The notes beneath the pieces were generated by a model. It did no database searches. It was not told where the DNA came from and worked only from the letters and a program-made list of their open reading frames with translations. 64,000 nucleotides of DNA from Microvirga subterranea. Its GTDB lineage: Bacteria > Pseudomonadota > Alphaproteobacteria > Rhizobiales > Beijerinckiaceae. Positions 8,025-16,414 of the stretch are shown one piece after another. The position numbers were made by a program, and so were the translations under genes. Position 1 is the first letter of the stretch. Each line of letters opens with the position of its first letter. The DNA lies in assembly GCF_003350535.1 (NCBI RefSeq), contig NZ_QQBB01000002.1:124001-188000 (forward strand), given 5' to 3'.

Positions 8025-8093
8025 CGCAGCTGCGTGCAGCGCTTTCGGTGCAGCCGACATGAAAGACCTGAAAGCATCCCGGCTTGCGCTCGA

Positions 8094-8107
8094 TCAAACC
8101 CCTGGCC
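8094..8107. promoter_or_regulatory. Candidate NnrR/Dnr-type box upstream of ccmE
   Basis: TTGCGCTCGATCAA is centred about 60 bases before the ccmE GTG start. It differs from the box at 7070 by a single base. Confidence 0.6.
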
Positions 8108-8159
8108 GATACGCCATGCTATCGAGCGTCGATCGTTGAAGCCTTGGAGACACTGGATC

Positions 8160-8618
8160 GTGACCCGCAAGCAAAGGCGCCTGAGCCTCATCGGAGCTGG
8201 ATTGTCGACCATTGCCGTCGCGCTTGGCCTCGTGTTCTTTGCCATGCGCGACTCCATCGTCTTCTTCCATACGCCGAGCGACATCCATGAAAAGGTGGTC
8301 TCGCCGGGTACCCGCTTCCGCCTTGGCGGCCTTGTTCAGGAAGGATCGCTTCGCCGGGGCGAGCACCAGACCATCGCATTCACGATCGCCGATACGGGCG
8401 GCGCTGTCGGCGTGCAATATAGAGGTCTCCTGCCGGACCTGTTCCGCGAAGGACAGGGTGTCGTGGCAGAAGGCATGCTGGATCCGACCGGTCTCTTCAA
8501 GGCCGATACCGTGTTGGCCAAGCACGACGAGAACTACCTGCCTCGCGAGGTCGCCGACGCCCTGAAGAAGCAGGGGCACTGGCAGGGCGCCGGTCCTGCC
8601 TCGACCAGGTCGCCCTAG
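8160..8618 (+). CDS. ccmE: Cytochrome c maturation haem chaperone CcmE (orphan copy)
   Basis: Periplasm-facing haem chaperone that covalently binds haem and hands it to the CcmFH ligation complex. The 152-residue protein starts at GTG ([17 protein letters not shown] upstream) with an N-terminal membrane anchor. It then has the beta-barrel region with [12 protein letters not shown], and ends with the haem-attachment motif KHDENYLP, in which the His binds haem. No ccmF, ccmH or cycH gene flanks it, unlike the usual cycHJKL order. The TTG-N8-CAA box upstream suggests a second ccmE induced with the c-type cytochrome NorC. Confidence 0.9.
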   Translation: MTRKQRRLSLIGAGLSTIAVALGLVFFAMRDSIVFFHTPSDIHEKVVSPGTRFRLGGLVQEGSLRRGEHQTIAFTIADTGGAVGVQYRGLLPDLFREGQGVVAEGMLDPTGLFKADTVLAKHDENYLPREVADALKKQGHWQGAGPASTRSP

Positions 8619-8630
8619 CCGGACGAGCAG

Positions 8631-9977
8631 ATGCATCGCTCCGACAATGCACCCAACATCGAAAGCGTCATGAACATCTCCCTGCCTCGCCCGAATCCGA
8701 CCCGTCGTGCGGCCCTGCCGTTCATCGTGATCACCGTCGCCCTCGATCTTCTCGCCTTCGGGATCATCATTCCTGTCCTTCCCCGCCTGATTCAGGATTT
8801 TCTCGGAGGGGAGGCGGTCAGCGCCGCGCAGATCTATGGGCTGTTCGGGCTGACATGGGCCGTGATGCAATTCTTCGGCTCCCCGATCCTGGGCACACTA
8901 TCTGATGCGGTCGGGCGTCGGCCGGTCATTCTTCTCTCCAACATCGCACTCGGCATCGATTATCTCGCCATGGCCGTTGCGCCCGGGGTCGGGTGGCTTC
9001 TGCTCGGACGCGCAATCGGGGGCCTGGCGTCGTCGAGCTTCACGACCGCATTCGCCTATGTGGCAGACGTGACGGACGCTGACCGCCGCGCGGCGGGTTT
9101 CGGGATCATCGGTGCGGCGTTCGCCTTTGGGTTCATCGCCGGGCCTGCGCTCGGCGGAATTCTCGGCGCGGTCGACCCGCGGCTTCCCTTCGGGGCGGCT
9201 GCAGCGCTCTGCCTCGCGAACGCCCTGTATGGCATCTTCGTCCTGCCGGAGTCGCTCCCCCAGGAGCGGCGGGCGCCGTTTTCATGGAGCAGGGCGAACC
9301 CTCTGGCGGCCCTTCGGCTTCTGAAATCGAACCGCACCCTGTTCGGGGTCTCGGCCGTTCTTTTCCTGTCGAACTTGGCGCACGAGGTCTTTCCGGCCGT
9401 CTTCGTGCTCTATGCGGGCCACCGCTTCGGCTGGAGCGAGGTTGTCATAGGCTTTGCGCTGGCATCCGTCGGCATCGCTTCTGCGGCCGTTCAGGGAGGG
9501 CTCGTGCGCCGGGCCGTCGCGCGCTTCGGCGAGGTGCCGACCATGGTAGCGGGCCTTGCTTGCGGCGCTGCCGGAACCATCCTGTTCGGCCTCGCTCCGA
9601 GCGGCGGCTGGATCTGGCTCGCCATTCCCGTCGCGGCCCTGTGGGGACTTTTCGGCCCATCGGCTCAGAGCCTCATGACCCAGCGGGTTCACCCGTCGCA
9701 GCAAGGGCAGTTGCAGGGGGCGCTCAACAGCCTGAGGGGCGTGAGCGGCCTCATCGGGCCGGTCCTGTTCACGAGCAGCCTTGCCGCCGCCATGTCCCAT
9801 CAAGGCGCGACGATGATCCTGGGGGCGCCGTTCTTTGTTGCCGCCGTTCTCCTTCTGGGTGCTCTTCTCGCCATTGGACTGGCGCCTTGGCGCACGGGAC
9901 TGGTGGATCGAAGCCGCGGCTGCCGCGCCGTGCCGTTGCTCTCCCGTCATCAGGGGCAAGCGACCCTGACCCGCTGA
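8631..9977 (+). CDS. MFS transporter, TetA/TCR-like drug efflux family
   Basis: A 448-residue inner-membrane protein with 12 helices and DHA1-type MFS motifs. These are PFIVITVALDLLAFGIIIPV in helix 1, the loop motif GTLSDAVGRRPVILLS (motif A), and the helix 5 region GPALGGILG. It resembles proton-coupled tetracycline efflux pumps, but chromosomal members with this layout are often of unknown substrate. A second start (MNISLPRP) lies 39 bases downstream and cannot be excluded. It begins 12 bases after ccmE, so it may be cotranscribed with it. Substrate is not deducible. Confidence 0.85.
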   Translation: MHRSDNAPNIESVMNISLPRPNPTRRAALPFIVITVALDLLAFGIIIPVLPRLIQDFLGGEAVSAAQIYGLFGLTWAVMQFFGSPILGTLSDAVGRRPVILLSNIALGIDYLAMAVAPGVGWLLLGRAIGGLASSSFTTAFAYVADVTDADRRAAGFGIIGAAFAFGFIAGPALGGILGAVDPRLPFGAAAALCLANALYGIFVLPESLPQERRAPFSWSRANPLAALRLLKSNRTLFGVSAVLFLSNLAHEVFPAVFVLYAGHRFGWSEVVIGFALASVGIASAAVQGGLVRRAVARFGEVPTMVAGLACGAAGTILFGLAPSGGWIWLAIPVAALWGLFGPSAQSLMTQRVHPSQQGQLQGALNSLRGVSGLIGPVLFTSSLAAAMSHQGATMILGAPFFVAAVLLLGALLAIGLAPWRTGLVDRSRGCRAVPLLSRHQGQATLTR

Positions 9978-10043
9978 CGGCACCGGCCATTCGGCCTCCT
10001 GCGGAAGCATTGCCTTTCCTCCCACCACATTCCGGCAGAGCGC

Positions 10044-10772
10044 ATGTTCGAGAATGCATTGTCGATAGGCCTTCTCAGAGGCCTCGATGCGGGCGCCGCA
10101 TCGGAGTTGCTGCGCCATGCCCGGCGACGGATCGTCAGCCCCGACGAGGTGCTGTTCGCGGAAGGAGAGGCCGCCCAAGCGGTTCATGTCCTGGCCTCAG
10201 GGGTGGCGAGATTGGTGCAGACGACGCCGACGGGTGCGCGCGTCATCGTCAAGTACGTTCGTCCGGGGGAGATCTTCGGCAGTCCGGCCCTGCTCGCAGG
10301 CCGATATCCGGTTCATGCCATCACCGTCACACAGGGAGTGGAGCTCCAATGGCCGTCCGAGTTCATTCGGGATCTCGTCGACCGGCATCCGCTCGTGGCC
10401 CTCAACGTCATTCATGACCTTGAGACCCGGCTTCGGGAGATGGAGAGCAGGTTGCGCGATCTTTCCAGCGAGCCCGTGGAGCAGCGCCTCGCGCGGACGA
10501 TCCTGAGGCTCGTCGACACCTTCGGAGAGACGGTGCCGGAGGGTGTCGAGATTCCGTTCCCGGTCAGCCGCCAGGATCTCGCCGATCTGATCGGCAGTAC
10601 GTTGCCGACCGTGAGCAGGACATTGCGTGCCTGGGAGGCGCAGCGCCAGATCCGCCGCTATCGGCGCCGCCTCGTGATCGCCGATGTCGGGGCCGTCGCA
10701 TCCGTCCTGAGCAAGGGGCCGGAGGAGGAGGCGAAGCCGCGTCGGAGCCATCGACGGACCGCTCGCGCCTGA
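10044..10772 (+). CDS. Crp/Fnr-family transcriptional regulator (second copy)
   Basis: A 242-residue regulator with a cNMP-binding-like domain (ASGVARLVQTTPTGARVIVK, then YVRPGEIFGSPALLAG) and a C-terminal winged helix with VSRQDLADLIGSTLPTVSR. It has no Cys residues, so it cannot carry an FNR-type iron-sulphur cluster. The recognition helix has Pro where the first regulator has His (STLPTVSR versus TTLHTVSR), so DNA specificity may differ. The C-terminal tail is basic (PRRSHRRTARA). I see no TTG-N8-CAA box directly before it. The signal sensed is unknown; the position at the edge of the NO block suggests a related role. Confidence 0.85.
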   Translation: MFENALSIGLLRGLDAGAASELLRHARRRIVSPDEVLFAEGEAAQAVHVLASGVARLVQTTPTGARVIVKYVRPGEIFGSPALLAGRYPVHAITVTQGVELQWPSEFIRDLVDRHPLVALNVIHDLETRLREMESRLRDLSSEPVEQRLARTILRLVDTFGETVPEGVEIPFPVSRQDLADLIGSTLPTVSRTLRAWEAQRQIRRYRRRLVIADVGAVASVLSKGPEEEAKPRRSHRRTARA

Positions 10773-10962
10773 CCCATCCACTGCCCCGAACCTAGGGCGT
10801 TTCGGCTGCTTCGGCGAGCACGGTTGCATTCGAGCGGGTAGCGGATGGAATCTCGCTATGGCTGCTGTGCTGAGGCAGCCGAGGCTGCTATAGAGTTCAG
10901 GTCCTAGAACCTGCCCGAGCCGGCCGGCCGTCGCAGATCATCAGCTCGGAGCCTCTCCATTC

Positions 10963-11268
10963 ATGAACAGGCGTGAAGCCGTCGAGAGCGCCGTCCGCAT
11001 CCTCGCGCCGCGGATCCCGCGGCATGAGTTCGAGGTGGTGACGGATCATGCGCTGGGCAGCCGGGGGCTTCACAACGCGTCCCCCGAAGCGGCGGCCTGG
11101 CTGTCCCTCGTGTCGTATATCCGACACCAGTTCACGGACTACGATGGCCTCCTCGCCGAAGGCTACGATCAGGACAGCGCCCGGTTCTTCGTCCTCGACG
11201 ACATGAATGCGATCCTGGAAGGGTGGGGGTCGCCCCGACGGGTCGAGGCGGAGGAAGAGGGCGATTGA
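10963..11268 (+). CDS. DUF2293 domain protein
   Basis: A 101-residue soluble protein whose second half, SLVSYIRHQFTDYDGLLAEG followed by YDQDSARFFVLDDMNAIL, matches the DUF2293 pattern. The function of this family is unknown. There is no signal peptide or membrane segment. About 190 bases of non-coding sequence precede it, with no motif I can support. It is followed by a GNAT gene, whose ATG starts 38 bases after its stop. Confidence 0.75.
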   Translation: MNRREAVESAVRILAPRIPRHEFEVVTDHALGSRGLHNASPEAAAWLSLVSYIRHQFTDYDGLLAEGYDQDSARFFVLDDMNAILEGWGSPRRVEAEEEGD

Positions 11269-11306
11269 GGCTCGACAGAGCGCACAAGCTTGGGCACAAG
11301 ATCCCC

Positions 11307-11789
11307 ATGTCCATCACGATCTGCCAAGCCGAACCCCGCGATGCACCCCTCGTGTTCGATTTCATCCGGGAGCTGGCGGAATACGAGCGCCTGGCTCACG
11401 AAGTCGACGCCACGGAGGCGGACATCGCCGGCGCTCTCTTCGGCACCCAGCCGCGGGTTTTCGCCGACATCGCCGAATGGAGCGGGGAGCCTGCGGGCTT
11501 CGCTCTGTGGTTCTACAATTTCTCCACGTTCCGGGGGCGGCACGGGATCTATCTGGAGGATCTCTACGTTCGCCCCGCGTTCCGCTCCAAGGGGATCGGC
11601 AAGGCGCTCCTGCGCCATCTCGCACGCCGCTGCGTCGCCGAGGGGCTGCCGAGACTCGAATGGTGGGTGCTCGACTGGAACGAGCCGGCCCTTCGCTTCT
11701 ACCGGTCGATCGGGGCAGCCCCTATGGACGAATGGACGGTGCAGAGGGTTACCGGAGAACCTCTCTTGAAGCTGGCGGAGGCATCATGA
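11307..11789 (+). CDS. GNAT family N-acetyltransferase
   Basis: A 160-residue GCN5-related acetyltransferase of the diamine-acetyltransferase-like group. It opens MSITICQAEPRDAPLVFDFI. Acetyl-CoA binding motif A is visible as IYLEDLYVRPAFRSKGIGK and motif B as WWVLDWNEPALRFYRSIGA. The acceptor is unknown. A longer in-frame start exists at 11223 but would overlap the preceding gene; MSITI is the family-like start. The stop overlaps the folA ATG (ATGA), so the two are coupled, as seen in many Hyphomicrobiales near folA. Confidence 0.88.
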   Translation: MSITICQAEPRDAPLVFDFIRELAEYERLAHEVDATEADIAGALFGTQPRVFADIAEWSGEPAGFALWFYNFSTFRGRHGIYLEDLYVRPAFRSKGIGKALLRHLARRCVAEGLPRLEWWVLDWNEPALRFYRSIGAAPMDEWTVQRVTGEPLLKLAEAS

Positions 11790-12298
11790 CGGTACCCCTC
11801 ATCATCGTCGTCGCCGCCGCGGATAACGGCGTCATCGGGCGGGACAACCAGCTTCTCTGGCGTCTGAAAACGGACCTGCGCCGGTTCCGGGACCTGACCT
11901 GGGGCAAGCCCATGATCATGGGCCGAAAGACCTTCCAGTCCATCGGCAAGCCGCTGCCCGGGCGCGAGACCATCGTCCTGACCCATGACCGGTCCTTCGC
12001 GGCGGACGGAGTCCACGTTGCCCATGACTGGGATCAGGCCGTCGCCATTGGCACGACCCTGGCGCAAGCCATGGGAGCCGATGCGATTGCCGTGGCCGGG
12101 GGCGCGGAGATCTACCGTCTCGCACTGCCGCATGTCGAGAAGATCTACCTGACGGAAGTCCATACGGCTCCCGAAGGAGACGCCGTGTTCCCGCCCGTGG
12201 ATCGATCACGCTTCCGTGAAGTCAAACGCAGCGACCATCCCAAAGGGGCCGATAACGAGCATTCGTTTACCTTCATCGATCTTGAACGGCGCTCTTAA
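11786..12298 (+). CDS. folA: Dihydrofolate reductase
   Basis: Reduces dihydrofolate to tetrahydrofolate with NADPH. The 170-residue protein has VVAAADNGVIGRDNQLLWRL (substrate and NADPH binding, with the active-site Asp slightly later in KTDLRRFRD). It also has the GKPMIMGRKTFQSIGKPLPG dinucleotide motif and VAGGAEIYRLALPHVEKIYL. The length is normal. It overlaps the upstream GNAT gene by four bases and precedes hflK. thyA, a common neighbour, is not next to it here. Confidence 0.95.
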   Translation: MTVPLIIVVAAADNGVIGRDNQLLWRLKTDLRRFRDLTWGKPMIMGRKTFQSIGKPLPGRETIVLTHDRSFAADGVHVAHDWDQAVAIGTTLAQAMGADAIAVAGGAEIYRLALPHVEKIYLTEVHTAPEGDAVFPPVDRSRFREVKRSDHPKGADNEHSFTFIDLERRS

Positions 12299-12433
12299 GG
12301 CCTTGAAGAGTTGACGAAAGCCTCGACAATCCCCAAGTCGCAGCCTTGACAGGTGGGAGAAACACCACCCACAACCGCCTTTCACCCAAACGGCTCGACC
12401 GGCCGGACTTTTCAGAGTGAGGAATGGCAACCT

Positions 12434-13588
12434 ATGCCTTGGAGTAACCAAAGCGGCGGCGGCGGCCCATGGGGCAATCGCGGCGGATCGGGAGGCGGCA
12501 AGAGCCCTTGGGGCGGTGGCGGCCCGCAGGGGAACGGCAATCCCCCGGATCTTGAGGACATTCTTCGCCGCTCTCAGGACCGTCTGAAGGACTTCCTGCC
12601 GGGCGGCGGCGGCTCCATGGGCGGCAAGGGACTGGCAGTCCTGGTGCTCGGCGTGATCGCCGTCTGGCTGCTGACCGGTTTCTACACGGTGCGGCCGAAC
12701 GAGGTCGGCATCAACATGATCTTCGGGCGCTATACCGGAACGACCGGCGAGGGCCTGCGCTACAATCTGCCCTATCCGATCGGCCGGGTCCTCAAGCCGA
12801 ACGTCACCGAGCAGCAGCGGATCGAGGTGGGCTACCGCTCCACCGGTGGGCAGGCGCGCTCCCGTGACATCCTCGAAGAGAGCCTCATGCTGACGGCCGA
12901 TGAGAACATCATCGACATCGACTTCGATGCGGTCTGGCAGGTCAATCCCGCCCGGGCCCAGGATTTCGTCTTCAATCTCCAGAACCCGCAGGGCACGATC
13001 AAGTCCGTGGCGGAAAGCGCCATGCGCGAGGTCGTCGGGCGCCGCAACATTCAGGCGATCCTGACCACCGAGCAGGCGAGCGTCGCCCAGGAGGTGCGCC
13101 AGATCATGCAGGAGGCCCTGGACGCCTATGGGGCCGGCGTTCTGATCAACGTCGTGCAGCTTCAGGCCGCCCAGCCTCCGGCAGACGTCCGCCAGGCCTT
13201 CTTCGACGTGAACGCGGCCCAGCAGGACGCCGTGCGCGTCCAGAACGAGGCCGAGACCTTCGCCAGCCGCGTCGTTCCCGAGGCGCGAGGCGAGGCCGCA
13301 CGGACCGTGCAGCAGGCAGAGGCCTACCGGGAGCAGTCCGTCGCGGACGCGACCGGTCAGGCGGCCCGCTTCCGTCAAGTCTACGAATCGTATCGTCAGG
13401 CCCCCGAAATCAGCCGCGAGCGCATCTTCCTCGAGACGATGGAGCGCGTCTTCGGCAACGTCGACAAGGTCATCATCGATCCGAGCAGCGGCGGACAGGG
13501 CGTCGTTCCTTACCTGCCCCTCAACGAGCTACAGAACCGGCAGCCTGCCCAGGGCGGCAATCCGGCCCAGCAGGGAGCCACGCGATGA
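12434..13588 (+). CDS. hflK: FtsH protease modulator HflK
   Basis: A 384-residue SPFH (stomatin/prohibitin/flotillin) protein that forms the HflKC cage around the FtsH protease in the inner membrane. The N-terminus is a Gly-rich cytoplasmic segment (MPWSNQSGGGGPWGNRGG), followed by one helix (LAVLVLGVIAVWLLTGFYTV) and the band-7 domain with EVGINMIFGRYTG. The C-terminal tail is long and helical. An upstream in-frame ATG at 12353 is possible, but a GAGG-containing site lies before the chosen one. Its TGA overlaps the hflC ATG. Confidence 0.93.
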   Translation: MPWSNQSGGGGPWGNRGGSGGGKSPWGGGGPQGNGNPPDLEDILRRSQDRLKDFLPGGGGSMGGKGLAVLVLGVIAVWLLTGFYTVRPNEVGINMIFGRYTGTTGEGLRYNLPYPIGRVLKPNVTEQQRIEVGYRSTGGQARSRDILEESLMLTADENIIDIDFDAVWQVNPARAQDFVFNLQNPQGTIKSVAESAMREVVGRRNIQAILTTEQASVAQEVRQIMQEALDAYGAGVLINVVQLQAAQPPADVRQAFFDVNAAQQDAVRVQNEAETFASRVVPEARGEAARTVQQAEAYREQSVADATGQAARFRQVYESYRQAPEISRERIFLETMERVFGNVDKVIIDPSSGGQGVVPYLPLNELQNRQPAQGGNPAQQGATR

Positions 13589-14538
13589 ATAGTTCCGCCT
13601 TTCGCACCGGCATCCTGATCCTCGTGGGGCTTGCCCTGATTGTGCTCTACAGCTCGGTCTTTATCGTCCAGCAGACCCAGTATGCCCTGGTGCTCCGCTT
13701 CGGCGCGGTGCAGTCCGAGATCCGGGAGCCCGGCCTGAAGTTCAAGTTGCCGCTCATCGACAACGTGACCTATTTCGACAAGCGCGTGCTGGACTTGGAC
13801 CTTCCGGTGCAGACGCTCCTCTCCGCCGACCGCCAGAACCTGGAGGTCGACGCCTTCACGCGCTACCGGATCATCGACCCGCTCAAGTTCTATCAGGCGG
13901 TCGGCAACATCACCCTGGCGAACCAGCGGTTGGCCAGCTTCACCAACTCGACCATGCGTAACATCCTGGCGAGCGCGTCGCGCGATGCCATCGTTCGCAC
14001 GGAACGCGCGGACCTCATGAACCGGATCCAGGCAGACGTGAACCGGCAGGCGGGGAGCCTCGGCATCGAGATGATCGACGTCCGTCTCACCCGGGTCGAC
14101 CTGCCGGCGGCCAACAGCCAGGCGGTTTATCAGCGGATGCGGACCGAGCGCGAGCGCGAGGCGGCGGACCTGCGCGCCAACGGCCAGCAGCGGGCCCAGA
14201 CGATCCGGGCCCGCGCCGAGCGCGAGGCGACCATCATCCGGGCCGAGGCGAACCGCCAGGCCGAGGAGCTGCGCGGTCAAGGCGACGCAGACCGGAACCG
14301 GATTCTTGCGGAGGCCTTCGGCCAGGATCCGGACTTCTTCGCCTTCTACCGCTCCATGCAGGCGTACGAGAACGGCTTGAAGTCCGGAGACACCCGGCTC
14401 GTCCTGAGCCCGGATTCGGAATTCTTCCGCTTCTTCAACACCACGTCCGGCCGGCCGAACGGCAACGGTCAGGCGGCTACGCCCGCGCGGCCGGCCCCGG
14501 CCGCTCCGGCTCCCGTCCAGCCCGCACCTGCCCAATAA
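13585..14538 (+). CDS. hflC: FtsH protease modulator HflC
   Basis: Partner of HflK, 317 residues. It has an N-terminal helix (GILILVGLALIVLYSSVFIV), then the band-7 domain (QQTQYALVLRFGAVQSEIRE) and a long coiled-coil region rich in Arg/Glu/Ala (REREAADLRANGQQRAQ). The C-terminus is Pro/Ala-rich (ATPARPAPAAPAPVQPA), which is common in the alphaproteobacterial version. It overlaps hflK by four bases and is followed after 7 bases by a DUF2065 gene, so the three probably form one operon with the Do protease. Confidence 0.93.
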   Translation: MNSSAFRTGILILVGLALIVLYSSVFIVQQTQYALVLRFGAVQSEIREPGLKFKLPLIDNVTYFDKRVLDLDLPVQTLLSADRQNLEVDAFTRYRIIDPLKFYQAVGNITLANQRLASFTNSTMRNILASASRDAIVRTERADLMNRIQADVNRQAGSLGIEMIDVRLTRVDLPAANSQAVYQRMRTEREREAADLRANGQQRAQTIRARAEREATIIRAEANRQAEELRGQGDADRNRILAEAFGQDPDFFAFYRSMQAYENGLKSGDTRLVLSPDSEFFRFFNTTSGRPNGNGQAATPARPAPAAPAPVQPAPAQ

Positions 14539-14545
14539 GGCGACG

Positions 14546-14737
14546 ATGCTGGACCTTATCGCAGCCCTCGGCCTCGCTCTCGCGGTCGAGGGCATTTTGT
14601 TTGCGGCCTTCCCGGACGGGATGAGGCGCGCCATGTTCGAAGCGGCTCACAGCCCGAGCGACCGGATGCGGCTGGTCGGGATCCTGTCGGCGCTTGTCGG
14701 CCTCGGGATTATCTGGCTGGTGCGCCAATTCGGATGA
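14546..14737 (+). CDS. DUF2065 family small membrane protein
   Basis: A 63-residue protein with two helices: DLIAALGLALAVEGILFAAF and GILSALVGLGIIWLVRQ. The pattern AVEGILFAAFPDGMRR is typical of DUF2065. Members are found between hflC and the Do-type protease gene throughout Hyphomicrobiales, as here. It is a likely minor partner of the HflKC/FtsH or DegP quality-control machinery, but no function has been shown that I know of. Confidence 0.85.
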   Translation: MLDLIAALGLALAVEGILFAAFPDGMRRAMFEAAHSPSDRMRLVGILSALVGLGIIWLVRQFG

Positions 14738-14829
14738 GATCGAGCCCCGCTTCCGCCGTAATCGGAGCTTGAATGACGGACCGGACGAACAATTTATCTA
14801 TGCTCATGCTCTCCGAGAGAGGATCATCC

Positions 14830-16344
14830 ATGACCCACGCCTTGAACGCGCCGGCGCCTACCGACACGGCGCAGTCCCAGCGCCCCATGCGCCGGCTGGC
14901 CGCGTCCTGCTTCGCGGTCCTGATGTCTCTGGCGGTCGTCGCGCCGCTGCCGGCCTTCGCCCGGGCTGCGCCCGAATCCTTCGCCGATCTGGCCGAGGAG
15001 GTGACGGGCGCCGTCGTCAACATCTCGGCCTCGACCACGGTCGAGACTCGGAACAGGACGCTGCCCCAGCTCCCGCCGGGCACCCCGTTCGAGGACCTGT
15101 TCGAGGAATTCTTCAACCGTCGCGGGCAGAACGGGCAAAACGGCGACAGCACGCCCTCGCGTCCGCGCCGCTCCAACTCGCTCGGATCCGGCTTCGTCAT
15201 CGATCCTTCGGGCATCGTGGTGACCAACAATCACGTGATCGGCGATGCCAACGACATCAGCGTGATCTTCTCGGACGGCACCCGCCTGAAGGCCGATATC
15301 GTCGGCAAAGACTCCAAGGTCGACTTGGCCGTTCTCAAAGTGAAGTCGGACAAGCCCCTCAAGGCGGTGAAATTCGGCAACTCGGATGCGATCAGGCCCG
15401 GCGACTGGGTGCTGGCGATCGGCAACCCGTTCGGCCTCGGTGGTTCGGTGACGGCCGGCATCGTGTCGGCCCGTGGCCGCAACATCGAGTCCGGACCTTA
15501 CGACAACTACATTCAGACCGACGCGTCCATCAACAAGGGCAACTCGGGCGGCCCGCTCTTCAACATGAATGGCGAGGTGATCGGCATCAATACGGCCATC
15601 CTGTCGCCGACCGGCGGCTCAGTGGGCATCGGCTTCGCGGTTCCGGCAGCGACGGCGGTTCCCGTGATCGACCAGCTCCGCGAGTTCGGCGAGACCCGCC
15701 GCGGCTGGCTCGGTGTCCGCATCCAGAACGTGGATGACGCGACTGCTGAGGCCCTCGGCCTCGGAACCGCGCGCGGCGCGCTCATCGCGGGCATCGATGA
15801 CAAGGGCCCAGCCAAGCCGGCCGGCCTTGAGGTCGGCGACGTGATCGTCCGGTTCGACGGTAAGGAGGTCAAGGATTCCCGCGACCTGCCGCGCATCGTC
15901 TCCTCGACGCCGGTCGGCAAGGCCGTCGATGTGGTCGTCGTCCGCAAGGGCAAGGAGGAGACCAAGAAGGTTACCCTCGGTCGCCTCGAGGACAGCGAGA
16001 AGCAGGCCAGCCTGCAGCAGCCCTCGACGGACACGCCGACGGCGACCCGTCAGGCGCTCGGCCTGAACCTCTCCGGCATCAATGACGAGATGCGCCGCCG
16101 GTACAATCTCAAGGACGATGCCAAGGGCGTGGTCATCACGCGCGTGGACCCGAACTCCGCCGCCTCCGACAAGCGGATCCAGGCCGGCGAGGTCATCGTC
16201 GAGGTGAACCAGGAGCCGGTCTCGACTCCGGCCGACGTCACCAAGAAACTCGACGACCTGAAGACCCAGGGGCGCAAGTCGGCGCTTCTTCTCGTGGCCA
16301 ACGCCCAGGGCGAGGTCCGCTTCGTGGCGCTGTCCATCGAGTAG
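14830..16344 (+). CDS. degP: Do-family (DegP/HtrA) periplasmic serine protease
   Basis: A 504-residue ATP-independent protease and chaperone of the periplasm. A signal peptide covers roughly residues 20-47 (LAASCFAVLMSLAVVAPLPA). The trypsin-like domain shows the catalytic His in VVTNNHVIGDA, Asp in SKVDLAVLKV and Ser in NKGNSGGPLF. Two PDZ domains follow, starting near RRGWLGVRIQNV and near LGLNLSGINDEMRR. GAGAGAGGA precedes the ATG; an earlier ATG at 14773 lacks such a site. It is a normal full-length member and ends in a clear terminator. Confidence 0.95.
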   Translation: MTHALNAPAPTDTAQSQRPMRRLAASCFAVLMSLAVVAPLPAFARAAPESFADLAEEVTGAVVNISASTTVETRNRTLPQLPPGTPFEDLFEEFFNRRGQNGQNGDSTPSRPRRSNSLGSGFVIDPSGIVVTNNHVIGDANDISVIFSDGTRLKADIVGKDSKVDLAVLKVKSDKPLKAVKFGNSDAIRPGDWVLAIGNPFGLGGSVTAGIVSARGRNIESGPYDNYIQTDASINKGNSGGPLFNMNGEVIGINTAILSPTGGSVGIGFAVPAATAVPVIDQLREFGETRRGWLGVRIQNVDDATAEALGLGTARGALIAGIDDKGPAKPAGLEVGDVIVRFDGKEVKDSRDLPRIVSSTPVGKAVDVVVVRKGKEETKKVTLGRLEDSEKQASLQQPSTDTPTATRQALGLNLSGINDEMRRRYNLKDDAKGVVITRVDPNSAASDKRIQAGEVIVEVNQEPVSTPADVTKKLDDLKTQGRKSALLLVANAQGEVRFVALSIE

Positions 16345-16365
16345 GGCAGGGCGATTTAGACGTGC

Positions 16366-16392
16366 AAAAGGCGGCCCCCGAGGCCGCCTTTT
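16366..16392 (+). terminator. Rho-independent terminator after degP
   Basis: AAAAGGCGGCC, a 5-base loop, and GGCCGCCTTTT form an 11-bp stem ending in T residues. It can also act in the opposite direction for serB, as the A-rich side gives a T-run on the minus strand. Confidence 0.9.
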
Positions 16393-16414
16393 CTTTGCGT
16401 GGAGCCCACGAAGC

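Noticed and set aside
10044..10772. Second Crp/Fnr protein as an oxygen-sensing FNR
   Set aside because: It contains no Cys residues to hold an iron-sulphur cluster.
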